Source of the DNA: an uncultured Caldilineaceae bacterium
Lineage (GTDB): Bacteria; Chloroflexota; Anaerolineae; Caldilineales; Caldilineaceae
Assembly: GCA_951813625.1 (NCBI GenBank)
Contig: CATOTS010000008.1
Location: forward strand, 1-64,000
Reading direction: 5' to 3'
DNA: 64,000 nucleotides
In this document: piece by piece, positions 25,603 to 34,768 of the stretch
How the letters are laid out: each line of letters starts with the position of its first letter
Numbering within the stretch: the first letter of the stretch is position 1
The notes under the pieces: generated by a model
The model's input: the letters and a program-made list of their open reading frames with translations, nothing else
Database searches by the model: none
Told to the model about the DNA's origin: nothing
Program-made: the position numbers and the translations under genes

Positions 25603-25812
25603 GGCTTAAGGTTTTCACGCTGTTTATTGTTCAAAGTCGTTGGGCTTGACCCGCTCTGATTCAAGCCAGATGCCATAAAATGGCAGTTCTTGCAGCAATG
25701 CTTCACGTGGTGGGCACTCCTTGCCGCCATAATTCCGTGATCAGTTTCTTCTGGGAGCGGTTGCCTTTCATGTTGTTGCAGTAGTTCCGCCTCGCAACCC
25801 TCTGCACTGAAT

Positions 25813-25837
25813 CTGGAGCCGCTCGAACCGGCTCCAG
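25813..25837. terminator. Hairpin after the orphan antitoxin gene
   Basis: CTGGAGCCG and CGGCTCCAG form a 9-bp stem around a 7-base loop, 24 bp past the stop of the gene ending at 25861. There is no T-run, so a terminator role is only plausible. The gap 25516-25860 is otherwise without a gene. Confidence 0.35.
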
Positions 25838-25860
25838 AACTAGGGTGTCGCGAGGTGCAT

Positions 25861-26061
25861 TCAGAGCTTCCGCAGCTTGCCCTTGGCTTTGGCCTCCTGT
25901 GCCTCGGCGATCAAAAAATCCAGCTTCTCCCGCTCTGAGTCTGCTTCAATCTGCCGGTCCCATCGTTCCCAGTCCAGCTCGCTGAACCACGTCCTGAATC
26001 GAGCGTAATCCTCCTTTGGAAGCGCCAGGATCGCCTCCTGAAGCGCTGTGATATCTGACAT
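25861..26061 (-). CDS. Orphan antitoxin-like small protein
   Basis: The 66-residue product reads MSDITALQEAILALPKEDYA, then RFRTWFSELDWERWDRQIEADSE and ends AKAKGKLRKL. Proteins with this pattern occur in Chloroflexota and Cyanobacteria directly upstream of a RelE/ParE-like toxin and are taken as antitoxins; I recall this from the pattern, not a database search. No toxin follows here: the sequence downstream leads into a hairpin and the IS copy, so the toxin may be lost. AGAGAAAGAAAG upstream is a fair ribosome site. Confidence 0.55.
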   Translation of the reverse strand: MSDITALQEAILALPKEDYARFRTWFSELDWERWDRQIEADSEREKLDFLIAEAQEAKAKGKLRKL

Positions 26062-26471
26062 CTTTCTTTCTCTTCTCGCCCGCGCTGGTCCGCACGAAGA
26101 GACCGCGCCATTGCCTGAGGCTACACAGTATCATAGCAGAGCGCGACGTCACCACAATTCAGGACTCCTTCCCCCTGCCCTTTTTCAACCCCGCATCCAC
26201 CCACAGACAGGTCTATGGCTTCTACGCAGCGCTGAACCGCTGAGCCCGCGGGAGTCGGCTCGCTCGCTTTCGCGCGCCGGTAACATTGATGCGGAAGACT
26301 ACCGTCTTGGTGCTCACGCCATTGTGCGATGGTGCCTGCGTTGCCCCGAAGCTGCTCAGCTCCATGCCGCCAGCGGACGGGTTAGTGTGGGTATTGGACT
26401 TTGGCGATGGGTGGCGTGTGCGCGATGGATTGGGTTGTTGCGGGGGGAGGGAATAAGCTGTGTCTTGGGCT
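26062..26471. other. Gap without a recognisable gene
   Basis: About 410 bp between the antitoxin-like gene and the JAB-E1 gene. A plus-strand frame runs through it but its composition is not protein-like. No RNA gene or repeat is seen. Confidence 0.4.
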
Positions 26472-27980
26472 TCACTTGCTCAGTCGGTCCAGCCACACAG
26501 AAAGCATTTGATTTCGATCGTCGATCCACCGTAGAAGACGAGTGGCGTGGTCAGGGAAGCGGGTAAACTGCCTCAATTGTTCGGCTTTATTGTGACGGCC
26601 TGTGAGGTCGAGACGTTGATCGCCGACGCCGATGGCCTGTTCAATAGCGCAGTGGGGGAGAGTTGTGTGTTCGAGATGGTCAAGATTGTGGGTATTGAGC
26701 GAGTAATGAAGCGGGCCGGGGTCGCCCAGACCTGACGGCGCCACACTGAATGAAACATACTGTGAAAATAGACCGGCCGCGACGCTGACTGAAAGGGGAG
26801 CCACATTCTGGCTTGCGGGTACGACTGAAAGATCGGCGTTTTCAATGTATTTTGGGTCCTCAAATATGCCCTGCCGGTCGGGAATCACTTGGGCTAGGTC
26901 GAGTTGCCTGTTGCAACTCATACATGGCCGCATTGGCCTGATCACATGGGACCGCCAAATGGCATTGCGCATCCTTCCATCGGCAAAAGTGTCGATGCCA
27001 ATTCCTCCGTCAATGACAGGTATAAGATCAGTATAAGCAAGGGCGTTGAGCACGGCTCGGGGCCAAGGACGATCAACACAGGAGAAGACAAGATCATGAT
27101 CGAGGGCCAGTTTCATTCCCTCAGGCTCACAAATTGACAAGTCAGAAACCTCGATCTTGGGGTCCTCGGCAGTGGCTGCTCCCCGCCCCTCTCTCTGAGC
27201 GACATAAGTCTTGGGTCTCTTCAACCGCGCGTCGCGAGGTCTTGCACCAATGAGCCTATCCAGATTGTGGGGCTGGACGACATCGAAATCCATCACTGTA
27301 ATGTGACAAAGTCCCGATGCGGCCAAGCGGACAACAACATCCAACCCGACACTCCCGGCTCCTACAACGAGAACGCGGCGCCGAACCAAATCGGCTTGGC
27401 ACTGCTCCCCCCAGGCGCTCACCGTGCGCAGTTGCCTTCTATTCGGCTGCGGCTGGGGACGAAGGACGTCGTTCCACGAAATTGCAAACCGATTTCCTAC
27501 GACCCGCACACTAGAGGAGTGTGTGCAGTCGACCTGTCTACCTTTCCCAATGTTCCAATGCCGAGCCGACCAGGTCATTGTCCCTGTGGCTAGGGTCATT
27601 CCCACTAAGGGAAGCCCCGTTAGCTCCCTGGCAAGGTTGGCATAGCTGGACTCGGCGTCGCGGTCAGGCACGCTCATGAACTGCCAATTGGATGCCCCCG
27701 GGTGGCTGTGCAGAAAGACCAAGCCGCAGCCTTTTCGTTGGGCAATCGCGACACCCCGCAATATGTATTCGGCGGTAACGGTCGCATTTCGGTTGACATA
27801 CCGATCTCCAGCCTCAGGGGGTACTGCCTCAGCGATAAGCGCGCTATCTCGGGTTAAGCCCGTTGACGGTCGATAGGTGGCGAGACAGATATCCTCCTGA
27901 CCGTCGTCCCGTACCAACAGACTCGCCAGTTCTTTCTCCGTGGCAGAGGTCATAGCAACCGAGGTGGTCCTCTTCGTCAT
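26472..27980 (-). CDS. JAB isopeptidase/E1-like (ThiF) fusion protein
   Basis: A 502-residue protein with two enzymatic parts. Residues about 15-145 form a JAB (JAMM) zinc isopeptidase: HSHP at 91-94 gives the metal-binding H91 and H93, with S103 and D106 downstream. Residues about 190-420 are an E1/ThiF adenylating domain with GAGSVG (207-212), DFDVVQPHNLDR, and a CxxC at C353/C356. E1 enzymes activate the C-terminus of ubiquitin-like proteins; JAB domains cut them off. The fusion puts charging and cleavage in one protein. It overlaps the E2 gene by ATGA and is the last gene of a three-gene operon. No separate catalytic Cys can be assigned with certainty. Confidence 0.85.
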   Translation of the reverse strand: MTKRTTSVAMTSATEKELASLLVRDDGQEDICLATYRPSTGLTRDSALIAEAVPPEAGDRYVNRNATVTAEYILRGVAIAQRKGCGLVFLHSHPGASNWQFMSVPDRDAESSYANLARELTGLPLVGMTLATGTMTWSARHWNIGKGRQVDCTHSSSVRVVGNRFAISWNDVLRPQPQPNRRQLRTVSAWGEQCQADLVRRRVLVVGAGSVGLDVVVRLAASGLCHITVMDFDVVQPHNLDRLIGARPRDARLKRPKTYVAQREGRGAATAEDPKIEVSDLSICEPEGMKLALDHDLVFSCVDRPWPRAVLNALAYTDLIPVIDGGIGIDTFADGRMRNAIWRSHVIRPMRPCMSCNRQLDLAQVIPDRQGIFEDPKYIENADLSVVPASQNVAPLSVSVAAGLFSQYVSFSVAPSGLGDPGPLHYSLNTHNLDHLEHTTLPHCAIEQAIGVGDQRLDLTGRHNKAEQLRQFTRFPDHATRLLRWIDDRNQMLSVWLDRLSK

Positions 27981-28324
27981 GCGGTCGCCTCGCTAAGAAT
28001 GGAGCGGACATGGCTTGCCCAGCAGATACCCGGGGGGGCATCACCCCAGCCATTGATCTGACGGCTGTGCTTCAGCCACCTCTGTTTCGTTGATTGCCGA
28101 CTGTTGGTATTTGAGAATGTTACGTCTGAAGACAGATGGACCCAATGGGGGGGTGCCAGAGGCCACGAAACCAAATCCTCGGCACTTACTCCAGTTTCGA
28201 CCTCGACTCCAGCGTATGCACCGTCAGCGGGTGTGATCTGGTAGACGACGAGCCCGGCCTCTACCCTTGGGTTGAGGCCGAGTCGGTCCATGTCATCCAT
28301 GAACTTCTGAACGTTGCGATTCAT
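27977..28324 (-). CDS. E2-like protein (prokaryotic E2 family E type)
   Basis: This 115-residue protein lies between the Ubl and the JAB-E1 genes and overlaps both by a few bases (TGATG and ATGA), so translation is coupled. The pattern WVHLSSDVTFSNTNS, then WLKHSRQINGW and GICWASHVRSIL near the end, resembles the bacterial E2-like family sometimes called Prok-E2_E. It would carry the activated Ubl from the E1. C101 is the only cysteine, so it is the natural candidate for the thioester, but this is not shown. The N-terminal 30 residues are a helix. Confidence 0.7.
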   Translation of the reverse strand: MNRNVQKFMDDMDRLGLNPRVEAGLVVYQITPADGAYAGVEVETGVSAEDLVSWPLAPPHWVHLSSDVTFSNTNSRQSTKQRWLKHSRQINGWGDAPPGICWASHVRSILSEATA

Positions 28325-28629
28325 CAAGCAACGGGCGCTTTCTGTCGAATCGAGACGAATCTGGCGTCCTTCTTGATTTCGACAAGATCGTCGTCGCCGT
28401 AGCGCTTGGTCAAAGGCTGCTCCTTGCCCTGAAGTTCACCGAGATCGTAGTTGGCTGGATCCAACCCCGCCAATCGAAGGAGCTCAGAGGCCTTCTGACT
28501 GAGATCACTTGTGGTGAAGGTTTCTCCGTCTATGGTGAACGGGATCTCACGCCCCAAGGAATCAGGCACCTTCGATTTCATCACGGACTGTCCTCCTGCG
28601 ACCTGTTCCTTCTGTTCTGCGCGTGCCAT
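28324..28629 (-). CDS. Ubiquitin-like protein (multiubiquitin-domain type)
   Basis: The 101-residue protein has a single ubiquitin-like domain after a charged N-terminus. Landmarks are PFTIDGETFTTSDLSQKASELLRLAGLDPANYDLGEL, then LTKRYGDDDLVEIKKDARFVSIR, a match to the Multi_ubiq type of bacterial Ubl domain. The C-terminus is KAPVA, with no terminal Gly-Gly, so it may need trimming or use another linkage. I chose the ATG at 28629, with AGGAGGA eight bases upstream, over 28659. It is the first gene of the operon with the E2 and JAB-E1 genes. Its target is unknown. Confidence 0.75.
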   Translation of the reverse strand: MARAEQKEQVAGGQSVMKSKVPDSLGREIPFTIDGETFTTSDLSQKASELLRLAGLDPANYDLGELQGKEQPLTKRYGDDDLVEIKKDARFVSIRQKAPVA

Positions 28630-28825
28630 ATCTTTTCCTCCTGGCCCTTTGGCCGACACTAGTGTTCTTGGGGTCGGCTGCCGTCACCAGCCCCTTGCTA
28701 CAGTAATCACAGCCGATCGCTGAAACCTGCATGGGCTCCTGCAGTATGCCCACGTGCAGGTTTTGGCTGAGTGCCGTTATTATCATCAGTAGAGACGCCT
28801 CTTAAGTTGGAAGAGATCCAATTCA

Positions 28826-29572
28826 ATGGTGACTAAAGCGAAGTACACCCTTCCCTCAGAAATCGCTGCGGAACTCGCGGCACTACCAGATCCGAAAGTA
28901 TCGGGCTTTTTGGATCGGTTGCAGTGTGTTCCAATAGAAGTGGTGGTCATCGCCCGCCGGCAAGCCATTGGCCGGACTCTCCGTGACCAAATTGAACGCA
29001 TCTTGGTTGAGCGCTCTGCACGGCTCATCAGTAAGGCCGTAGAACGGCATAGTAGAGTTCCTCCTGACGAGTTCGAGGATGTGGAGGCCGAGGCAATGGC
29101 TCTGTTTTGGAAGAAGATACAAAGCGAGTCTTTTTTTGAGATTCGTTTCAATAGTGCAATGAAAAGTCTCGCTGAGCAGGCAGGAAGAAAGATTTGTGGG
29201 AGCAATCAGTGGGCACGTGAGCGCTTTGCTATCCGCCTCGGCTCAGAGGACGACGAGAAGTCAGATGGAAACAGCTTTATCGCCGACATTCCTGATGACT
29301 CCAATGAGTACGCACAGTTTGAGAGGCGGTTCCTTATCGATGTTGAGCTAGCCTCGCTTCCGAATGACCAAGCCAGAGCCATTATCCTGCATTATCGATT
29401 TGGATTACAGATCTTTAGCAAGCATCCTGAAGTCCAGTCTGTCGCTTCCGAGTTAGGATGTGGAGAACGAAAGGCCCGGAAGTTGGTTTCGGAAGGAAAG
29501 GCTGCCCTGAGACATTCTATCGGTCAGGAGGAGGGCGATGAGGCATGGAAGCCGAGGCCCAGCGGTGCATGA
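28826..29572 (+). CDS. Sigma-70-like regulatory protein
   Basis: A 248-residue protein with a region similar to sigma-70 region 2 (EDVEAEAMALFWKKIQSESFFEIRFN, about residues 83-110) and a C-terminal region 4-like helix-turn-helix (VQSVASELGCGERKARKLVSEGKAAL). LPNDQARAIILHYRFG is the linker typical of sigma factors and related regulators. It points away from the Ubl operon, whose start is 197 bp to the left, so it may control it, but that is inference. The next gene overlaps its end by 35 bp. A true sigma factor is possible but not certain. Confidence 0.6.
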   Translation: MVTKAKYTLPSEIAAELAALPDPKVSGFLDRLQCVPIEVVVIARRQAIGRTLRDQIERILVERSARLISKAVERHSRVPPDEFEDVEAEAMALFWKKIQSESFFEIRFNSAMKSLAEQAGRKICGSNQWARERFAIRLGSEDDEKSDGNSFIADIPDDSNEYAQFERRFLIDVELASLPNDQARAIILHYRFGLQIFSKHPEVQSVASELGCGERKARKLVSEGKAALRHSIGQEEGDEAWKPRPSGA

Positions 29573-30164
29573 ATTCTGGAAAGTATGGGCCAGAGGGGAG
29601 AATGTTGATGTGGAGGCAATGGTTCAACAGTATCCCGATGAGGCAGTGGAACTCGCGGACGCGCTTTGGGAGGCAGCGAGGCTGAAAGATTCAATGGCCA
29701 AGGAGCGGATGTGGCTTGCCCGTGCACAGGTACTTGGGCGGTCGGGCGAGGAAGAAACTCTGGGAACGCTTTTGCGCTCTTCCCGTGAGAACGCGGGATT
29801 GAGCGCAACAGAACTCAGTTCTAGTATCAAAGAACGCGGTGTACTGCTGCTGCCGACGGCAATTCATTCGCTCGAATCGGATCGGGTCAAGGTCTCAAAC
29901 GTGAAGACCCCTGGACTGTGGTTGACGCTTGCAGAGATTTTACAAATCGACCCACATCGACTTGTGGCGATGATTCGGGATGCCTTATCAGGGCGACGGA
30001 CAGAGCAGCGCTTCACACGCATGGAACGGGGAGCCACAGATAAGAATCGTAGGAACTTTCTTGGCAGAGAGTTGCCGTTTCACCGGGATGACGGCGCGGG
30101 CAACTACATCAATTGGGTCAGAACTGAATTAGGCTTACCGTCATCGCCGACCGATTTGGTGTAA
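29538..30164 (+). CDS. HTH-like regulator overlapping the sigma-like gene
   Basis: The 208-residue protein begins inside the end of the sigma-like gene (35-bp overlap), with GGAGG just before the ATG at 29538. The central region, TLGTLLRSSRENAGLSATELSSSIKERG followed by AIHSLESDRV, resembles an XRE-type helix-turn-helix. The C-terminal half carries DKNRRNFLGRELPFHRDDGAGN. It is likely to regulate the divergent operon or act with the sigma-like protein, perhaps as its partner or antagonist. No family is recognised for the whole length. It converges with the ImmA/IrrE gene, overlapping it by 24 bp. Confidence 0.55.
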   Translation: MRHGSRGPAVHEFWKVWARGENVDVEAMVQQYPDEAVELADALWEAARLKDSMAKERMWLARAQVLGRSGEEETLGTLLRSSRENAGLSATELSSSIKERGVLLLPTAIHSLESDRVKVSNVKTPGLWLTLAEILQIDPHRLVAMIRDALSGRRTEQRFTRMERGATDKNRRNFLGRELPFHRDDGAGNYINWVRTELGLPSSPTDLV

Positions 30165-30641
30165 TAGACGGTTCTGCTCAAGAGCGATGAAAATCACATC
30201 CTTTGACACCAGATATCGCTCCGCGAGTTCGGGTGGCAACATCCCAGCATCGACATCCTTACGAAGCCATTTTGGCGGTACCAGTAACACACTGCTGAAA
30301 TAGTTTGCTTCTAGTTCAAGTTCTTTGTCCGGATCTTCCGCGTACAACTCGCTCTCTGGGTCTTCATGAGCAGAAAACACGAAATTGTCAGCATGCAACA
30401 CAAGGTGCCCGATCTCGTGACCGATCGAAAATCGTTGCCCGGCAGGTGAATCTGAGGAGTTTACGTGTATTTGTCCATCTCCAAGCAATGCGCGTCCACC
30501 GAATTCACCAGTGTCAGACTCGACTACCTCTAAGAACAAAGATTCCGCAATTCCTTTGACGTCGACCGGCGGATTAGTTATGCCCGCGCCCTTGAGGATT
30601 TCCTCGGCTTTCTTCTTGCAAAGTCTAATTCTTTTCGGCAT
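30141..30641 (-). CDS. ImmA/IrrE family metallopeptidase
   Basis: The 166-residue protein carries the zinc motif HEIGH (H75-H79) in FSIGHEIGHLVLHAD and the downstream helix ELELEANYFSSVLLVP, with E111 as the third ligand. In known cases (ImmA of ICEBs1, IrrE of Deinococcus) such proteases cut an XRE-type repressor to switch on mobile or stress genes. Here an HTH protein gene faces it, converging with a 24-bp overlap, which fits a repressor/protease pair. AGGAGG lies about eight bases before the ATG. It is short, lacking an HTH of its own. Confidence 0.85.
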   Translation of the reverse strand: MPKRIRLCKKKAEEILKGAGITNPPVDVKGIAESLFLEVVESDTGEFGGRALLGDGQIHVNSSDSPAGQRFSIGHEIGHLVLHADNFVFSAHEDPESELYAEDPDKELELEANYFSSVLLVPPKWLRKDVDAGMLPPELAERYLVSKDVIFIALEQNRLLHQIGRR

Positions 30642-30873
30642 TTTTTGAGACCTCCTAGTCCAATTTGACTGGCGAAAAGATCAGGCAAGCCTACGCTGTG
30701 GTCCCATTCGGAGTCCAAAAGAGTGGTCATTGGCAAGCGCATCGAGCGCAGCACAGGACTTGCAGGATGCCGTTTGTCGCCGTCGTATCTTGACCATCAT
30801 ACTGCCCCTCCACAGGCTTGGTGAATTGCTCCATTATACACCTTAGCTCGTGGTCCAGTTTTTGGGGCCAAGC

Positions 30874-31854
30874 TCAAGAAGAACCTTTCCAGACAATAGG
30901 CTTGCAGGTAATAGTGTCAACAACTCCATCCAATTTGGGTTTGCGGTTTGGGTCTGCTTCTGTATAATCGAGCGCTTTCTGAGTTAGGCCGGTCGCATCA
31001 GACAAATCAACACGGGTTAAGTCTGTTGCAAACAATGATGCGTCATTCAGCTTTACTCCCCGCATATCTGTGTAGCGACCAGTCAACAAGTGTTGCTCTA
31101 TGGGAACTGACATTACGTACTTTATAGAAGCTCGGGCGAGGTTCATTTCTGACAGATCTACACCCCTTAGGTCGGCTCCTTTTAGGTTTAGCCAATAACC
31201 GTTTTCTGTCTCAATCGCTAGATTCCCCGCGTGGCAAAATGCGATAGCGTTCATAGCTTCTTGAATGTCGTCGCGTGCCCTATACTTCTCGAAGGTGAAC
31301 CCAGGCGGAAAATCTTCACGATCTGGATGCAGGGCCCGCAATTCTTCGCGCGTGACCAAAATTTTCTCGATGACCGCTGTTGCCTGACCGTCGGCGCCTG
31401 TCGTTCCCCTAACGAAGGCGCATAGCTGCTCCATCACCTGAACATGGTAATGTTCAGGATGTTCTACGGCGAGATGCTTTAACGCATAGATGCCGCCTAG
31501 GCGAACTGAAAGGAGATTGCTTCCAAGCATCTCGGCGCCCTTCAGCAACTGCTGATTGAGCATATCCCGTTGAGCTGTTTCTGCCTGTCGCTGAGCTACA
31601 GCCGTTTGACGTTCGCTTACTTTGCTACGCCATACAGCGAGTACGATCGCGACCGTGCCGCCGAGCACGAGGCTCAAGTTACTGATGGTCGTGCTGAATG
31701 AATCTCGGTCGTTGTGCAATATCTCCCAAAAGAGAAACGAGAGCGCAGCCCCGGTCAAAACTATGGCTGCTATAGAGACGTACCACCATCGAGGACCCTT
31801 CTTGAAGATGCCTCTATGCAATCGCTTGAGACGCTTCCAGCTTCGTTTGATCAT
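30874..31854 (-). CDS. Membrane protein with pentapeptide-like repeats
   Basis: The 326-residue protein has two transmembrane segments near the N-terminus (WYVSIAAIVLTGAALSFLFW and SNLSLVLGGTVAIVLAVW). A coiled-coil-like stretch follows (RQTAVAQRQAETAQRDMLNQ). Then comes the SVRLGGIYALKHLAVEHPEHY module, known from pentapeptide-repeat membrane proteins, and a short run of pentapeptide repeats (NLKGADLRGVDLSEMNLARA). Its role is unknown; such proteins occur near defence genes, but that is only an association. A gap of 230 bp separates it from the ImmA gene. Confidence 0.65.
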   Translation of the reverse strand: MIKRSWKRLKRLHRGIFKKGPRWWYVSIAAIVLTGAALSFLFWEILHNDRDSFSTTISNLSLVLGGTVAIVLAVWRSKVSERQTAVAQRQAETAQRDMLNQQLLKGAEMLGSNLLSVRLGGIYALKHLAVEHPEHYHVQVMEQLCAFVRGTTGADGQATAVIEKILVTREELRALHPDREDFPPGFTFEKYRARDDIQEAMNAIAFCHAGNLAIETENGYWLNLKGADLRGVDLSEMNLARASIKYVMSVPIEQHLLTGRYTDMRGVKLNDASLFATDLTRVDLSDATGLTQKALDYTEADPNRKPKLDGVVDTITCKPIVWKGSS

Positions 31855-32004
31855 GTAACTTCGGCCAGCAACATTGTCAGAATTGTTGTCCCGCGTACTT
31901 TCCCGAGACCGCCTCCCTTGTTATGTCGGCACCTCTTTCCCCCAGCTGGTCTAGGGCCGCGGGCAGATCCCCTGCGACGCGAGTCGTCTCCTCGCTTACA
32001 TGCA

Positions 32005-34560
32005 TCAAGCATCTGAGGCGTTGCCTTCCCAGACCCGCCCTATGGTTTCCTGAATTTTCTTCTCGAAGCGTTCGATGAGCTCGCGGTTGGCGTTGACCAG
32101 GGCCTGTTCAGCTGCGAGTTCGGCTACGATGGCATGTTGGGTTTCCAGAGGCGGTAGAGGGAATCTGACTCGTTTTACCGCATTGCCATTGAACTGGGGT
32201 TGTCCTCCACCAGACACCAAAGTTCTCGCTTGGTTCCAATAGGCTTCACTCTGGGCAAATGCCCAGTAGAAGTATGGGTGAACGCACCCTGATGGAAAAC
32301 GGAGTCGAATCAGATAGGAAGCAAATACGGCCGGGTAGTTCTCCTCAAAGACCATTGTCTTACCGTACGTCGCTCCGGTCCGAGCGATCAAAATATCACC
32401 CTTTTGGAGCATCGAATCGCGAGCTTTCTTCGTCAATGAGATAAATCTTGGATCATTAGTTCGAAGCGTGCCGTCTTCCGAAATATCCGTTATTCGGATG
32501 AATCTGGCATCTCCTTGTTCTCTTGCCTTTTCGGTAAATCCATATTCTGGTTTTGCCAGTTCTGCGATTTCCACCATCGGCCAGTCCGGATCAACAAGAA
32601 TATGCGGACGGTAGTTCTCGACCACGGCCCGCGCACCGTCGATGACCTTCTGGTAGCCATCGATCTCCGCGACGAGCTCCTGCTGGACTTCCAGTGAGGG
32701 AAGGGGGATTTGGAACTGCATCACGAATTCTCGCGGAACTCGTTGGAGCCCACCGGTTCCGGTCATTCGTGCGATCCCAGAATCCCTAAACTGCGAATGT
32801 GTAACACAGAAATATATCCACTCGGGAAGGGCGCGCTCATCTGGGCGCAATACGTGGAATTCACTCGAACCGAAGCCAATGCCGTTCTTAAGACCGCGCG
32901 CTATTCCGGCCTTACCGTTTTCAAAGCAGGGAGTCACCCTTGCCAGTAAGACATCGTTTTCGCCGAAATAAGTGTAGCTGGCCGAAACATCTGACAGTGC
33001 TTTTTCTTGGAGAGGTTGGAATGCAATTCTGTTCTCTATAAGATCAGCCATTGGAACAAACGAGATCTTTGTTGCTGGATCAAGTCCGGAAATCTCGCTC
33101 TTGCGAGGATTGACCATACAAACATCCCCAAGAGCAGCTAGCGGGAAGGCCGCTGACAACGGGCCAATTTCTCGATACCGCTCCCCGCTCAGATTGTACT
33201 CCCCTTCCGCGCCGATCTTTTCCTTTTCGACAATTAGCCCATCCCCCTTCTGCGGGCCGCCCGTCGTGTACTCCGCGCCCTTCTCCGCCAACATCGTAGT
33301 GAACGCCGGTCGGTCATCGCCCTCCCGCAGGCGCTGGAGGTAGGCGGCAATCTCACCTCTCACCCGCGGCAGATCGTTCTTGTCAGTGGGACGCCGCTGC
33401 GCCCCCAGGTCGTAGCCGTCGTTTTCCACCTTGAAGAATGCGATGCGGTCGGTCTTGCGCGCCAGCGCCTTGTCCAGCAGCAGGATCGAAGTCTTGACGC
33501 CGGAGTAGGGGTTGAAAACGCCGGCCGGCAGTGAGACGACCGCCACCAGGCTCTCCTCCACCAGCTTCTTGCGCAGCTGCTTGTGCGCGTTCTGGCTCTG
33601 GAAAATGATGCCCTCGGGCACGATGATCCCCGCCCGCCCGCCGGCATTCAGATGCTCGGCCATGTAGTCGACGAACAGGACCTCGCTGCGCTTGGACTTG
33701 ATTGAGAAAAGGTTGTGGGGGCGGATGCCGCCTTTCGGCGACATGAAGGGCGGGTTGGCCAGGACCACGTCTGCAAACTCGTTCCAGCGCTCCTCGCTGG
33801 TCAGCGTGTCGTATTCGTGGATATGGGGGTCGACGAAGCCGTGCAGGTACATGTTGACCAGCGAAAGCCGCACCATGTCCGGCGAGATGTCGTAGCCCGT
33901 GAAGTTTCTGGCCAGACGGGCGCGGTCGTCAGGCGTCAGGGTGCTGTTGCCGTCGGCGTCGGTATTGGCGGCGAGGATGTGCTTGTAGGAGGAGATGAGG
34001 AAACCGGCCGTACCGCAGGCCGGGTCGAGCACGATTTCATCCTTCTTCGGGTCCACGATCGATACGATGAAGTCGATGATGTGGCGGGGCGTGCGAAACT
34101 GGCCGGCGTCGCCCTGCGAGTCCATCACCGAGAGCAGGTACTCGAAAGCGTCGCCCAGCCGCTCCGAGTGGTCGTACGTGAAGTCGTCGATCACTTTGAG
34201 GAAGGCGCGCAGCGTCTCCGGATCCTCATAGGGCAAGGACGCGTGGCTGAATATCTCCCTGAACAGTTGAGGGATTCCCGTGTTCTGATCCATGCGCCGT
34301 ATCGCTTTGGCGTAGAGGAGGAGCATCTCATGGCCCCCCAGCCCCGGCTGCATCAGTTTGGACCAGCCGTAGCGGGCGAACTCGCCGGCGAAAAATGTGC
34401 GCTTGCCCCCAAACTCTTCGCTCTCAGCGTCGATGTCGTCCATGAACTTGTAGATCAGCGCGATGGTGATCTGTTCGACCTGGCTCTTGGGGTCGGGCAC
34501 TTTGCCCACGAGGATATCGCGGGCGGTGTCGATGCGGCGTTTGGTTTCGGCGTCCAGCAA
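32005..34560 (-). CDS. Fused type I HsdM-HsdS (methyltransferase plus specificity subunit)
   Basis: An 851-residue protein joining the type I modification subunit with its specificity subunit. The methyltransferase part (residues about 1-430) has an N-terminal HsdM helical domain, DPACGTAGF (179-187), and NPPF (269-272), the N6-adenine catalytic motif. Residues about 455-851 hold two target-recognition domains with the conserved helices between and after them (LPSLEVQQELVAEIDGYQK and LPPLETQHAIVAELAAEQA). Normally HsdM and HsdS are separate, so this is a fusion. It starts with TTG (site AGGGGA). The HsdR gene is upstream on the same strand, with three unrelated genes between. Confidence 0.9.
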   Translation of the reverse strand: MLDAETKRRIDTARDILVGKVPDPKSQVEQITIALIYKFMDDIDAESEEFGGKRTFFAGEFARYGWSKLMQPGLGGHEMLLLYAKAIRRMDQNTGIPQLFREIFSHASLPYEDPETLRAFLKVIDDFTYDHSERLGDAFEYLLSVMDSQGDAGQFRTPRHIIDFIVSIVDPKKDEIVLDPACGTAGFLISSYKHILAANTDADGNSTLTPDDRARLARNFTGYDISPDMVRLSLVNMYLHGFVDPHIHEYDTLTSEERWNEFADVVLANPPFMSPKGGIRPHNLFSIKSKRSEVLFVDYMAEHLNAGGRAGIIVPEGIIFQSQNAHKQLRKKLVEESLVAVVSLPAGVFNPYSGVKTSILLLDKALARKTDRIAFFKVENDGYDLGAQRRPTDKNDLPRVRGEIAAYLQRLREGDDRPAFTTMLAEKGAEYTTGGPQKGDGLIVEKEKIGAEGEYNLSGERYREIGPLSAAFPLAALGDVCMVNPRKSEISGLDPATKISFVPMADLIENRIAFQPLQEKALSDVSASYTYFGENDVLLARVTPCFENGKAGIARGLKNGIGFGSSEFHVLRPDERALPEWIYFCVTHSQFRDSGIARMTGTGGLQRVPREFVMQFQIPLPSLEVQQELVAEIDGYQKVIDGARAVVENYRPHILVDPDWPMVEIAELAKPEYGFTEKAREQGDARFIRITDISEDGTLRTNDPRFISLTKKARDSMLQKGDILIARTGATYGKTMVFEENYPAVFASYLIRLRFPSGCVHPYFYWAFAQSEAYWNQARTLVSGGGQPQFNGNAVKRVRFPLPPLETQHAIVAELAAEQALVNANRELIERFEKKIQETIGRVWEGNASDA

Positions 34561-34768
34561 GGTTATTCCCCTGGAAGGCGAAAGTTAGGCAATTGGTTGA
34601 TGCAAACGTGACTCTACAACGAACTCGACATGCTTGTGGTGGCATGTCGAGTGAGGTTGGGGCAAGCGTTGATGTCGCCCAGGTCCTCATGTCTCTTTTT
34701 CTTAGGAGCTGCTCGATTTCTCCAGACAAGAATGCCTGTCCAGATGCGGGCACGAACTCCCATGGAAA

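Noticed and set aside
25512..25730. 72-codon minus frame at the edge of IS copy 2
   Set aside because: It runs across the IS end and has no family features; probably chance.
26048..26566. 172-codon plus-strand frame before the JAB-E1 gene
   Set aside because: The composition is not protein-like, no start site or family pattern is present, and its end runs into the JAB-E1 gene on the other strand.
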